Assembly: GCA_947652115.1 (NCBI GenBank)
Contig: OX393567.1
Span: 25,460,127 to 25,524,126 of the forward strand
DNA length: 64,000 nt
Source: Blastomussa wellsi
Taxonomy: Eukaryota; Cnidaria; Anthozoa; Scleractinia; Plerogyridae
Direction of reading: 5' to 3'
How positions within the stretch are numbered: position 1 is the stretch's first letter; each line of letters opens with the position of its first letter. The notes under the pieces are model-generated. The model did not search any database. It was not told where the DNA came from and was given only the letters and a program-made list of their open reading frames with translations. This document shows, one piece after another, positions 26,062-37,545 of the stretch. The translations under genes and the position numbers were made by a program.

Positions 26062-27628
26062 CAATGAACCAATCACAAATCAATACGTGTAGCCGGTACG
26101 AAGCGGGGAAAGAGAGATTTGGATGCCTACCTCTGGAAAAATCCTGGCTACCTCCCTGAAAGTGGAAGTGAGGGAGGGTAGAAGGGAGTAAATGAGTTAA
26201 ATTACCCTTTTCTTGTTTCGGAATAAACCGATCTTTCCATACTAATACGTTTCCGCCCAGCCCTCCGGGCCCCTTCTATGTTGATAAGCCGGTCACTGCA
26301 TTGAAATACCGAAAAACGGTACACGAGGTCAATTTATAAAATTGACTAATTGTATTGCTCTTTAACACTCCGCAGAGAAAGTACATTTGAATATATCCCA
26401 TCAGATTAGCGATCTAAAAACCGTGAAACGCGATTTACCCACAAAAAGGAAAAATATTGAAGAAATGTTATTGTAATTCTTATGCTAAACGACGAAGCTG
26501 TAAATATGTTAACTTATGGTTAAATGGGTTTGAATCTAAGCCAATTACAGTATATTTTTACAACCTCCTAGCGAATGTGTTTGGCACCCACAATAAAATA
26601 TCGTAAAATCCTGCTTAGAGCGTCGTAAGGAGTTTTGTGTGAGATTACTGTGGAAGGCAGGGCGGGGCTAAAGCCGAGCTGAAACAGAAAAGTTCTTGAA
26701 AGCACGCGTTTTGAATCAAGAAGTCGTGTTTTCAAGCTGACTCTCGTATGTCATTTTCTACACAATACTTTCTAATATTTATGGCTACGTACCGTGTTTT
26801 CACTGCACTAACGCAGTAATAAAGTTGAAGTACCAACACAGAGAGAAACACTCCTTAAATTTATTTAAAAATCTCTAGGTTCTATTTCTTTTAGTTATGT
26901 CTGGGACATCGGTAGATTGAGAGGAAGGGTGGTATGGTGTATAAACGACGAGGCTTAAAAGCAGGATTTTAGAGGAATGTGCGCCTGGTAGAGCATGTCG
27001 AACGGCTGGATGGAAATAAAATGATTGTTTTCTCATTGATAATATACATGAAAAAAGTACTCCATTCTGATTGGCTGAGAGGAGTGCAGCTCAGGTGTAA
27101 CACCAGTGCAAAAAGTGTAATACCAGCGCAAATTACACATCCAAAATCTGGATTGTGATTGCAAATGTTTTAAACGAACCGCTTTCAGTTCACAGCATTA
27201 TCAGCTGATCTTCATCAGCCAATCAGTAAATAAAGTAAAAAAAATGCTCGCTTCAATAAGATCTTACGGCACTTCCTCCAGACAAATTTTTTCATGTTTA
27301 TACTATTAATAAGTAATCATAAGGTTTTTCTCGTTCAATTTGGAATTAAATTGCACTTGTGAGTTTTTCAAAAAGCCGAAATTGCACTCACTGCTCGAAA
27401 CCGTATGATTACTTATACAAATCACACTACGTGACAACTAAACCATAATAAATGCTATCTACAGTTTGGAAATAAGGGAACAATACCCCTTTCTGTTTAA
27501 TTAACTTTTTTTTTTTGCATTACGTGGGTTTAACACCTTTTATCTGAATCTTACTTGAATAGTTACAGCTCAGTGAATTGGCGGCGTTTTGGTGAAAAAG
27601 GTGTAATTGTAGTTGTGTATTTAATGTA
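26062..27628. other. Spacer downstream of noggin 2, no gene seen
   Basis: No exon or RNA gene was found. An ATTAAA on the minus strand at 27496-27501 lies about 130 bp past the noggin 2 stop codon and could serve as its poly(A) signal; there is no AATAAA close by. Short repeated GTGTAA(T/C)ACCAG(T/C)GCAAA units occur at 27094-27132. Confidence 0.4.
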
Positions 27629-30600
27629 TTAATTTCCAAGAGGCGGCACAGGCAACAATTTTGCAGCAGTATTTGTAGGCTTTTCGTTGCACTTGCACTC
27701 ACAGTTAGTAGTTACAGGATAACGAAATTTCCACCAACGGCAAGATATTCTTGAAGCTTCGGTACCAGGCCTCTTCCCTTTCCGTCCTTCACGGTTCTTG
27801 CGGCAGTTCCAGCGCAGCAAGTACACGGGGACTGGATCAGAGGGAACGCACGACATTCCATGAGGCCAGGAACACTGTTTGTTCACACAGCGTCCCTTCT
27901 GCAAAGCAAATCAGTGAACTCTTTTATCCATGATTTCTTATTTGGTAGCATGCCTTGAAAAATAGCTGGTGTATCTTATAAAATGTACTGAAGCCATAGC
28001 CGATCGGGTTACCATGTTCAATAATGTTGTCTTACAAATATAAAGTTATACGATGTCGTTTAACGAGTTTTCTATCAGTTCGGTAGAGTATACGTAATCA
28101 ACTTCAAATCCGTCCAACTTATTAGCCTGACAAGCTTTCCCTGTAAATCAAATTCCATGCAAAAATATCGAAAAAGATTTATGAAATAGGAAAATTAACT
28201 TAATTGCAATATAATTTAAGTTAGAATGGCCAACGGACTGTCGCGTCAAGAAATTAGCAGCTGTGAATGCTATAAACACCTCATCCACTAATATGCTTAC
28301 TGCTTTACACCTTATTCCAAAATGGCTACATTTAATATTCTTTTGTTTGTCTTCACTAAATTAGCTCTTCTTGCCTCGTTTTTAACTCAAAAATCAAAAG
28401 AATATTTTATCTTGAACTAGGCAACAAGGGCCAATTTGTATGTGCATAAATCAGCGTCCATTTTGGAATAACGTGTATGGAATCGGCATGCATCACCCGG
28501 AGCTGTGGTGTACTCGTTTTTACACAGTCTGAAAGTCAAAACGAGGTTGTCTGAGAGTAGTAGAGGCGAAGGCGCTTGAACGAGAAGGATTTGCACCGTG
28601 CGCAGTCCGAAATACCAGAATGAACTCGCGATTATCAATTATTTCCGAGTTTATCGAGCACGAGTCTGCAATCAGGAGCACCCCAGCCGAGTATTTTGGT
28701 GAATATCTGTTCGGAAGGCCTGTAATCGACTCTTTTTTTAAGTGAAAGGTCACCTTGAATTTAAGCCTGTTGTCTTCGGAGAACAGTAAATATGCCTCGA
28801 TAGGTAGGGTAAATCATCAGCTACTTTTTTCAGAAAGGCAACAACATCCCTTCAGATTCGGATAATAAAGTTCCTGCGACATTTTCAGTCAAAAATTCCA
28901 AACAAACAAACCGTTTTAGTTTACACTATTAGTTTCTAAAAAGGCACTGAACGATATGCGTGCACTAGCCTTCGTCATCGGCGATATTTTTTAAGACACG
29001 TATGTGTAGACAAAAGAGTCAAAACTCTTTAACACGTGCCACATGTGTTTAAAAAATGTTGAAACTTTCTCTGCCAAAGTCTCCTTAAAGAGCCTTAGTC
29101 AGTCACGCCTTTGTTATTGTTTACATGCGAGAGTTTCAGTATTATATTTTACGAAGCTTGTCGAAATGAAAGAGATCACTGAGAATCTTGCCAAAGGTAA
29201 TCTAAACACGTCCAGTAACGTGACTTACAGCAATGCAATCAGATTACGCTTTACCATTTCTGACTAGGTTACTTTAATAGATTTCTTGCTGTGATGACGC
29301 CATTCTGGTAAAATTACAAAACATAGGATTAACTGTTAAATAGGATTTTTTTGTCAATACGCCCGGCGAAAAATAGAACTGGCCTAGCACCTTCTGCCAC
29401 TGTCTGATATGAATGTCTAAGCAGCGGTCATTTGAAACTGTCTGGCATGGATACGTCAATGGGATGATGACTATTAAAGCGAGAAGACTTACTTAAAAAA
29501 CACACTGGCAGAAATCATGCAAGAGATGTTCATATCGTCTTGTTGCTCACGTGTTGAACATAACTCTGCAGTCTGTACAAAGGGGACCCAGCTAAGCAAA
29601 CTTTTGTGTGGAATGTTAATTTCACACTGCTAACCTAAACTATTGAAGAACCGCAATGCATGGTTCAAACTTTCATAAGACGTGCTTTCACTTCGCCTTC
29701 AGTTCGACGTGAAGTTGCTGCTTAAGTCGCTCTCTTTGCGGTTCAAACGGAAGCTTTTTTACGTAAGTGTTTTCCGGTCGAACCTTTTTCCTTGAGTGAT
29801 CTGATCTGCCTGAACAATCCCGCGCGACGGTGGTGATAGGAAATTGTGGCAGTGTTGGTTGATAAGTATGAAGAAGTATTTACAAACAAACAATCAAAAC
29901 CGCAATCACTTGGTCTGTTTTAGCGCCCTGGTCTGTTGGATTGGTGTTTCGTGCTGTTTCGCGCTGTTTCTCCTCTAATCAGTTTGTACTGGGCGCATTT
30001 TCCACGAGTAAACCAGAACGAAAACATACTTTTAGTTCCAATCCAGTTTGTTTGTCTATTTCAGCTGAGCTCTCTTTTGCATCTTGGCTATGTTTTCACT
30101 TGACCTGACTTTTAAACCAGCTTAAGTAGACATGTGAGCCAAAGGATGAATGTTTTCGTTGTTAGACAGCGTTCAAACGTAAAATGGTGACAAGCCACCA
30201 TCTTGGATTTTATTACGGAACGTCGTGAAATAGAGACAACAGGCATTGTTTGTGTCATTTCAAGGCAAGTGAAATTGCACAGACTGTCAAAACGCCGGCT
30301 TGATTGCTCGTTTCACAACAGGAAAAAGTGCAGTGTATTAACGAATGATTATTCAAACTTTATTCAAGTTAATTTTCCAGTTCCTAATTCAGTTCAAATC
30401 ACTAACGCTTGCTGTGTGTCCACAAAAAATCATTGCGTGTGGAAACTCCGATGCTTTCTTTTTGGAATTCGCTTAACTTCATGCAGCGTTTTGCTACTAT
30501 TAAACAGTTACCATGCCAAGCCGATGTTCGTGAAAGGTTGAGCCGTGTCGGCGTACAAATTTTAATCGTTACACGCTATTTATTCGTCTTGCGCTGATTC

Positions 30601-32141
30601 GTCGATTTTTAACAAATAAAACACGAAATCCCTGGCGTTTGTCTTATGGAACGCTCGTGCACATGAAGCTTTGTACGTCGCTGACAACAGTTCACTAACT
30701 ATACGGCCAACTTGCATTGGGCGTTTCTCGGGGGTAAACAAACTGGTCAATCAGTTTTGTAAACCCATTGACACCAATCTTGTTTTTTGCAAGTTTAAGA
30801 TTAAGAACTTTTTCAACGTGAAAGATCATCTATCCGATAGTCTTCGTGCATGCGTGGTGTATACATTTTCGTGTGCAAGCTGACGTAATGCTAGTTGTGT
30901 TGGTGAAACTACCCGACATTTTTCAACACCAGTGTACACGAACACTCATCAACGGATAGAATTCACAATCTTGCCGTTCCGCTTCTACATCAGATTGCTT
31001 TAGCATCCTCGACTATGCGGGTACCAAGTACCAGGTCAAGCTTTTAAAAAGAATCGATGTACATTAAATGGGAAAAGCCTACCCTAAATCGTCAGGTCAA
31101 ACACGTCAACTTGACGCTTTCTTTGTGGGCGCGCGCGCATTCGATTATGTAATTCTGTTGTAATTTTCACTTTAAATTTATATCGTATTACTTTGTAACA
31201 TAATGTAACGATTGCTGTGTAATTCTCGGGCTATATAATCTAGTTCTTATTGTGATAACCGTCACACTGACGAAGACGGATGTACCGTCGAAACATGTTT
31301 GTGAAAATTAAAAAGGTTGTGTTGTTTTCATCGGTTGTTGACAATTGTGACGACCAAACGGCCAACTTCTAAGTGAAAACCTTGTAGTTTACTGGATCAC
31401 AATTTTGTGAAAGCAAATTGGTTATCATCCACAATATAAGACTCGAACTGCTGGCATAGGAAAAGAATAATATTCGAAAAATTAAAGCACCAAGTTGCAG
31501 TGCATGTCTGCTTCTTGAGTTGCCTGTTTATGGAAGCAAAAGATTAAAAATAGATACAATACTCCCAGCTTTCCGATTCTTATACTTACCAAAACCCATC
31601 GTGGCCAAAAGCAGAAACCCAACTGCTTCCAAGTCCTTTCAACAGGGCAGTCCGCTTTGTGAATGAGCCATTTCATCAGAAACCTTTCCATAAACACAGA
31701 CGTTTTACCTAGTTTAGGTGCTGTTTCGTTCCTGATAACCTGCCTGAGAAAGTCTTTTTCTTCGGTCGTGATACCTCGCAAAGAAACGCGTTCCACAATC
31801 GGTTCGTCCGACATCAGGGCGGGCTTGGTCACTGACAAAAAGCGCTCGTCAATCTTGCCCCCAAGTCGTCGGGTAAGTCTCCTCTCGTTCAAATCACGCT
31901 CGGTTGGTTTCAGAAATTCGTCTTCGCAGTCAAAAATAGGTTTTGGCTGTGTCCTCTCCATCGGGCTTATTGGCAGACCACTGCCAATAAGAACGTCTTT
32001 TGGATGAGATCTCTTATGCGGGTAAACCATAGAAGCACCATGATTACCTTTAGACTTCCGAGCGTGAGTACACAGCGAATGTTTCGCCGTATTAAGCAGC
32101 AAAGCTGTTATAATGATCAACACCAAGGATAAGGCCTTCAT
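27629..32141 (-). CDS. noggin: Noggin, two-exon paralogue (BMP antagonist)
   Basis: Exon 1 is 31590-32141 (184 codons, donor GTAAGT) and exon 2 is 27629-27898 (acceptor TTTGCAG, 89 codons plus stop). The intron is phase 0 and the product has 273 residues. Residues 1 to about 24 are a signal peptide (LSLVLIIITALLL). The BMP-binding clip region is well kept: QPKPIFD (65-71), then ERDLNERRLTRRLGG (81-95). The cystine-knot domain has GFCFWPRW (176-182), LLRWNC (211-216) and YPVTTNCECKC (244-254). Joining the exons gives WPRWVL-KGRC, the same length as WPRYTN-VGRC in the neighbouring noggin, which confirms the splice. The cystine-knot domain has ten cysteines against nine in its neighbour; C177 is the extra one, and C72 lies in the clip region. 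A sequon is present at N138. Its role as an extracellular BMP antagonist is inferred from the family. Confidence 0.95.
30670..31330 (+). pseudogene. Decayed Penelope-like element, 3' end (GIY-YIG remnant)
   Basis: An open segment ending at 30883 reads DHLSDSLRACVVYTFSCASC. After a stop the same region continues CNASCVGETTRHFST, the start of a GIY-YIG endonuclease fold with its Cys pair (CxxC) and VGETTRH motif. Further on, in shifted frames, come ILDYAGTKYQVK and WEKPTLNRQVKHVN, which correspond to the C-terminal end of Penelope-type proteins. Multiple frameshifts and stops make it dead. A hammerhead-like motif follows at 31262-31304. The element is antisense to noggin 2. Confidence 0.8.
31262..31304 (+). 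ncRNA. Hammerhead-ribozyme-like motif with 5-bp stem I
   Basis: CTGACGA (31267-31273) is followed by an extra A, then GACGG/CCGTC (5-bp stem II, 5-nt loop ATGTA), then GAAA (31290-31293). Stem III is AC/GU closed by two bases, with GUU as cleavage triplet. Stem I pairs TCACA (31262-31266) with TGTGA (31300-31304), five perfect pairs. Its place after a decayed GIY-YIG region is where Penelope-like elements carry hammerheads. It is the best candidate in the window; self-cleavage is not proven, and the extra A is unusual. Confidence 0.7.
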
Positions 32142-32190
32142 GCCTTTTGCTTAGCTTGGGCTACTGTCTGATGATACACGTCTGCTTTGC

Positions 32191-32197
32191 TTTTATA
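32191..32197 (-). promoter_or_regulatory. TATA box of noggin 2
   Basis: TATAAAA (minus strand) followed by GC-containing sequence lies 50 bp upstream of the noggin 2 ATG. This would give a leader of roughly 20 nt if transcription starts 25-30 bp downstream. No such box is evident before noggin 1. Confidence 0.6.
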
Positions 32198-33471
32198 GCC
32201 CCGTAATCGGTTCTGTTTATTGCAAGCAACTTGTGGACCCTTCGCCAGGACACTGGAGACTAATAACAACTGGCGCGACGCGAGACAGCAAATTAAAAAA
32301 ACAAACTATATGTCTCCCATTACAAATGTTCTAAGGGGCAAAACCGAGATATATTGACCCCGGGTTAAATACGATTTTGGCACTGTGCTAATGCCTTGTA
32401 GCCAGCGGTAGCAAAACAATAGTGAAAAACCCAGATTGACATCGCATCAAGCATAATGGAAAGACCGGCCTGTTTTGCGTTCTAAAAAATTCGTTTCGAG
32501 AAGATTAACATGGAAAAACGCCATAAACTGCGGTATACTTCAGACATAAGGCTAAACCCTTGCATAATTGTGTCCCATATGTGTGCTTTGTAAATATGCC
32601 TATTCATTTACAGACGCCGAGTAAACTAAGCAGAAATGCGATTATTGTGAAACCCTTACAACCAACATACTTTCCATCGTTAGAAAAGTGCATTTTGGCA
32701 CATTACTGTCTATAACCCTGCCACGACTTAATCACTAAATGATGCAACTTAAATGAGAAACTTTAAGTAAAGAATTCTAGACAATCGGTTTTCCGAATTG
32801 CGAACACAAATTTACACTCCCGTATTAATTCCGATGTTGCCGATTTCTTGCCGAGTTGCAACAGTATTAGTTTAACGTAAAGTATATGAAATAATTCATG
32901 GTATTAGTTTATGTGTTTACCTTTATTAGACCTCAATGAAAGCTTGTATTGTCCGTCTTTTGGTAGACAAGAATATAAGCTGTCATTTTGCACCAAGACA
33001 ACACAAAGATGACTTACCTACGCGAAGAAATTAAGAACAGGATACCGTTTGCCACGTCAAAAGATGCTAATACTTATGACTACTTAACTGGCAAGACGCC
33101 GGCGAAAGTTTTCTTTCGCCGTTTTCACAAAGCAAAACGAAAGAAAGTTTTTGAGTCTGGATAGAATTTGACTGGCCATTATGCTGTTTTACTTCCCACT
33201 CGTTTATTTCTAAAAGGTGAGAATATATGCCAAGGAACCGAAAGGAATTTAACAGGTAAACAGAGAATTGTTATTGGTCTGATATTAAAAAAAGATCAGC
33301 GGCATATATCCCTATTAATACCCCTATCTATCTAATTTGAAAAGTATTCTTGTATTGAGAAGTAAAGATAGCATCGTTTTACGATAAAAAACATTAGCTT
33401 ATTATCGTCCAATGCCTACAGATAAACAGGATTAATTTGTTTCTCTACGATTTCTCGACTCGACTCGAGGC
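32198..33471. other. Upstream region of noggin 2
   Basis: No coding exon was seen. Regulatory sites of noggin 2 may lie here but cannot be named from sequence alone. Confidence 0.4.
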
Positions 33472-33925
33472 TAGGGTTAGATACATTATGCCGGCATAAT
33501 TTTGGGCATAATGGCATAGTCAGAGCATCGAGCATAATGCTGGCATAATGGCCAAGTTTATAATGCTACAAAACTAATATTTTCCCTGTTTTCAGTGAAA
33601 ATGTGAGAAAAAATATCGAATTTGCTCTCTGCCTGATTATTCAGCCCTTTGCAAGGCTTTGTTACTGGTTTAGAGGCCTGGTTACAGCATTATGCCAGCC
33701 AGGTCCATCAGAAATCACAACACCCGAGGGAGATGTTGCGTTTTAATCTTTGGGTCACTCGTCTGGGTGGTGCCGTGGATTCCAGTGCGAAATTTAAGCC
33801 GACATCACACGACATCACGCATAATGGTCTGACACGAGCATAATTTTTGGCATAATGGAACGATTTTTAGGGTGACGCTAAAAAGCATAATGGTCAAATT
33901 TGTGAGCATAACGCATCTAACCCTA
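33472..33925. mobile_element. hAT-like MITE rich in GCATAATG motifs
   Basis: The termini are TAGGGTTAGATACATTATGC and the inverse of TAGGGTTAGATGCGTTATGC (18 of 20 identical). TAGGG fits the YARNG start of hAT elements. Flanking 8-bp sequences CTCGAGGC (33464-33471) and CTCAAGGC (33926-33933) look like a target-site duplication with one change. GCATAAT(G) or its complement occurs about ten times, clustered towards both ends, like subterminal transposase-binding repeats. The element is non-coding, 454 bp. Confidence 0.85.
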
Positions 33926-33933
33926 CTCAAGGC

Positions 33934-36900
33934 TGTTTGGCTTCCCGCCAAACTTACGTAATCAAGCACGCATTACAACCAAATAGTTTCCCGCCAAAAA
34001 ACCTCAAACGAGGCGAAAGGTTTGCATGCAGGTCGGTTAATTCATAGTAAACGAAATATTTCGCTGAAAATAATTGGTTTTAACGCAAACCATTTTCAAA
34101 AATTCCTCAGTACTGACTGGCTGGGCCAATCGGCGTCCATGAAGTTTCGTTGTAAACTAATAAAAAAATAACCCAAACTCGCTAAACTAAAACAGACCCG
34201 CTAATTAGAGGTATTAATTCTTGGTGTTGGAGAAATCATCGCTGCATTCAGATTGCAGACATTGATGAAACGACTAAATGCTTCAAAAACAATATCAGTC
34301 ACAGCTGTGTGCCTGTTGGTGTCGTTTATATGTTTTTTGTCGTTTCTCTTTCACTTGTCTCTACTTAGGTTTCACGCAACAGTCATCCATTGTGGAAGCA
34401 TATTAAAAACAGCCTGACACTTGAGAGAAGGAACCTTTACATGCTAAACCTTTTTCTGGATTGAAACAGTGTGGCAAACGTTAGTCAGCAACATACCAAA
34501 GGGCGCCATTCACTGGCTGGACACAAGAAAGGAATGCAGATGCAATGATGGGATCAATTGCAAGTTGATCATCAAATTGACTTGTTCGAACCGTGCAGGG
34601 GTGGTTCCGGGATTTTTCTTAGGAGGGTGTGTAACACTAAGGAATGACGTAACTGGCGGGTGATGATGAAAGCAGAATAATCGTTATATTAGAAATAAAG
34701 AGCCGCAGTCTCGGGGTGGGGACATCCGTCCCCGCTCTGTTAGTCAATCAGTTCGAAGCGTCTGCCATAACGGTGTGGTCCAATTAAGGTCCAATTAAAG
34801 TCAGCTCATTAAGACAACATCTTCTAATTGATGACTTCCTGTACTCCCACTACATGTATGCTTGATGACGTAAGGAGAAATTATATGCTGATTAGTTTAG
34901 TTGCTTTGTGCGCCGCGTTCCACCTTGGCACAACCACCAGATAACAAGATGCTGAAAATTGAGCGAAATCACATACGCCTCTTGTCGCATATCAAATCTG
35001 AGGAAACTCTCGCACACGGCCTTAGAACGCGCATTATTTTAATTCCACAAAAAAAGACTTGAAATATGCCGAGCAGTCGTACATTTCGCGTGACCTACTG
35101 AGCGAGAACACTGGAATTCTGACAAGACTAATGGTTTCCGCATGACTACCACCATTCGATGGTTCGATCTCGGCATGTTTTTGTCTGCAACACAGCACTG
35201 TTCAGCCACTTTCTACGTATGCCTCCCCCTGGCACAAATCAGCGCGCTTCTCGTTTTCCCTTCTTCTTCCACTGTAAAATCCGGCCACAGACTAGAAACG
35301 TACGTCCATTTGAGAAAACAATTGTAAACTTCTTTCTTGTTAGAAAAGCGCTCAGCGTTGTGTTTCTCAGCATTGGAGCATGCCATTTCCGACTACAGAC
35401 AACACTGAAGTATTATGACAAAAATGCAAAAAAAAAAAAACAATTGACAAAATCGAACACCAACCCGTGTAAAACCCGCGTTTGGTCATCCCCGGAACCC
35501 AGCGGTATCTGCCAAAATGCTCAAATAAATGTCGTTAAATCCCCCTGCGTATGAGGCAGAAAGACTGACAATTTCCCCACCCGTGGGGATACAAATATGT
35601 GGGTGAAATGATCAAAAAACATAAGAAAAACAGCGAGTCGAAAGAAATCAACAATGCCAGGAGCCCATTACCAAAATGGGCTCCTGCAATGCAGACACTC
35701 ATCTTTCTTCCCGCCATTTTACTGAAAACTGGACTTGGATAGGCGCCTTCTCCAGTTTGAAACGCGGGAAACGTATTGTTAAACTTTCGCTATATTAAAA
35801 TTTAGCTTGATAGCGAGGCCTAGAGGACACAAACAAACGAAATTAATAAACATGCATGTTGTTTTCTTTGTTTGTGTCCTCTAGGCCTCACTACCAAGAT
35901 GAATTTTGATATTGCGAAAGTGGCTTATTGGGGCGATGCAGCAGCTCTCGTAAGGTATCACATGAATGGCTCGATACCCTGCGTGAAAACAATAGACCAA
36001 ACAACATGAACAATGCTCCTAGCCCCTAAACAAACAAGTACATATCCCCAATCACTCCGGCGAAAAATGCCTGAGAAATGCCCCCAGTTCCCAAGGATTC
36101 ATTGGGGATCGCACCCGTGGGGGAAGCCGTTTCAAATTCTTGAGTGCTTGTAGCCTGGGTAACCGGGTCGGGCTGGGGTCACGTGAGTAATCACGGCAGT
36201 CGAGTTACATTTGGAGCGTCAGAGTGCTGCCAAGGCGCTTTATAATCGAATCAAAAATTTTGCGGAGCAGTCGACGATGAACCGTGACTAACTCTAATGT
36301 ACAACCCGGCGATATAACGAGGATGCCTCTTCATGCAACATTTTTCTAGCCTGGCTTTGTTTGTCTTAAATTTTGTCAGTTACCGGGCCTTGTGAAACAT
36401 TCAACCTTTTCAAATAAAAGGAGAGATATACTATTACAACGCTGTTCAAAATAGCAATCTTTATTTTAAGAATTTTTGCACTGCACATACTTATATACAT
36501 CAAGATTATCGACCTTTTAACACCATATTTTCTCATTTTTACGTTGATATACAAACGTAACGTTTTTCATAATTTGGTATATTGCCCATAATTATAGATT
36601 GGCAACCCATTTCAAGGCATATTCTCACATGTAAAAACTGATCTTTAAATAAGGTAAGGGAGACTCAAGATAAAAAATTATCAAGGTAGTACAACACAGG
36701 AAATGAAACAATTAAAACAAAACAAAACCAGGATAGGTAATCTTGTAAAGTTTAGCCTAGTTTACTTCAAGTGTGTCAATTGCCATTTTACAGTTCTGTG
36801 AAATGTAACCAGGCCTCTGTATGAAAGCGAGGCTCAGGATGAACTTGTCATGATAGAGACCCGAAACAATTTAGCATAACAACAAAACGATTTACATATC

Positions 36901-37545
36901 AAAAGCAAGAGGGTTTGTATCTAGCAAGGTCACCTTCAGTCTCAATTCCAATGAAAGGCTTGGTAACAAAGCACAGAACTGTAAAATGGCCAATTGCAAT
37001 CTTTTTCAATCTTTTTCATTCAAAGCTATCCCAGTTTCTTCTCAGTTTATTTGGCGTTTTGATACTTTGGTAAACTATTATTTAAGTTTTTTTGGTTACT
37101 AAGCCACTCTAAGAATGGCGGCAGTTGAGACGGATTACAAACCAAGAGCCAGGCGAGGCTAAATATTAGATGTCTGTATCCCAAATGCAGCTTTATACGC
37201 AAGATGGCCTTGTGCTGGAAAATGTCCAGATCAAATCTTTGGACTATCTGTGCATGAGGCTTGAGAATGCTAAAAATCTTTTAATTCCTCCTTCTTTTTA
37301 CCACATTTGTTTAATTAAATGCTAATTGAATTTAATAAAATTAATGTTAGTTCCGAGCCTTTCCTGTCCGATACTGTAAAGCCTGTTTGATGATTATGAC
37401 ACCTCACTGGCAATGATTCAGGAGGTGACTGGATTTATAGTGATGTCACGGAGCGGGCTTCCCACCACTCGAAAGAAAACAAAAACCTTGAGATTTGAAT
37501 TTTCTAACTACAGAGTGCCACCCGATAAGGTGCGTCTCTTCCCAT
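33934..37545. other. Intergenic stretch between noggin 2 and UTP6
   Basis: No gene is supported. The stretch holds a foldback at 35781-35925 and GC-rich short inverted motifs (for example GGGGACATCCGTCCCC at 34718-34733). An AATAAA on the minus strand at 37046-37051, about 500 bp past the UTP6 stop, could be its poly(A) signal. Confidence 0.45.
35781..35925. mobile_element. Foldback repeat with about 60-bp arms
   Basis: The left arm has AACTTTCGCTATATTAAAAT, then GAGGCCTAGAGGACACAAAC. The right arm is its reverse complement (GTTTGTGTCCTCTAGGCCTC, then ATTGCGAAAGT). The inner 20 bp or more are perfect and the outer part is about 80 percent matched. The spacer is about 25 bp. It is probably a MITE. 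Confidence 0.75.

Larger units (their letters stand above)
27899..31589 (-). other. Intron of noggin 2
   Basis: This is a 3.7-kb GT-AG phase-0 intron inside the cystine-knot coding region. It contains a decayed Penelope-like element (about 30670-31330, plus strand) and otherwise unassigned sequence. The neighbouring noggin has no intron at this position. Confidence 0.9.

Noticed and set aside
33472..33925. CRISPR-like array because of the repeated GCATAATG octamer
   Set aside because: The units are short, in both orientations, unevenly spaced and bounded by inverted ends; this is a MITE in a eukaryotic genome.
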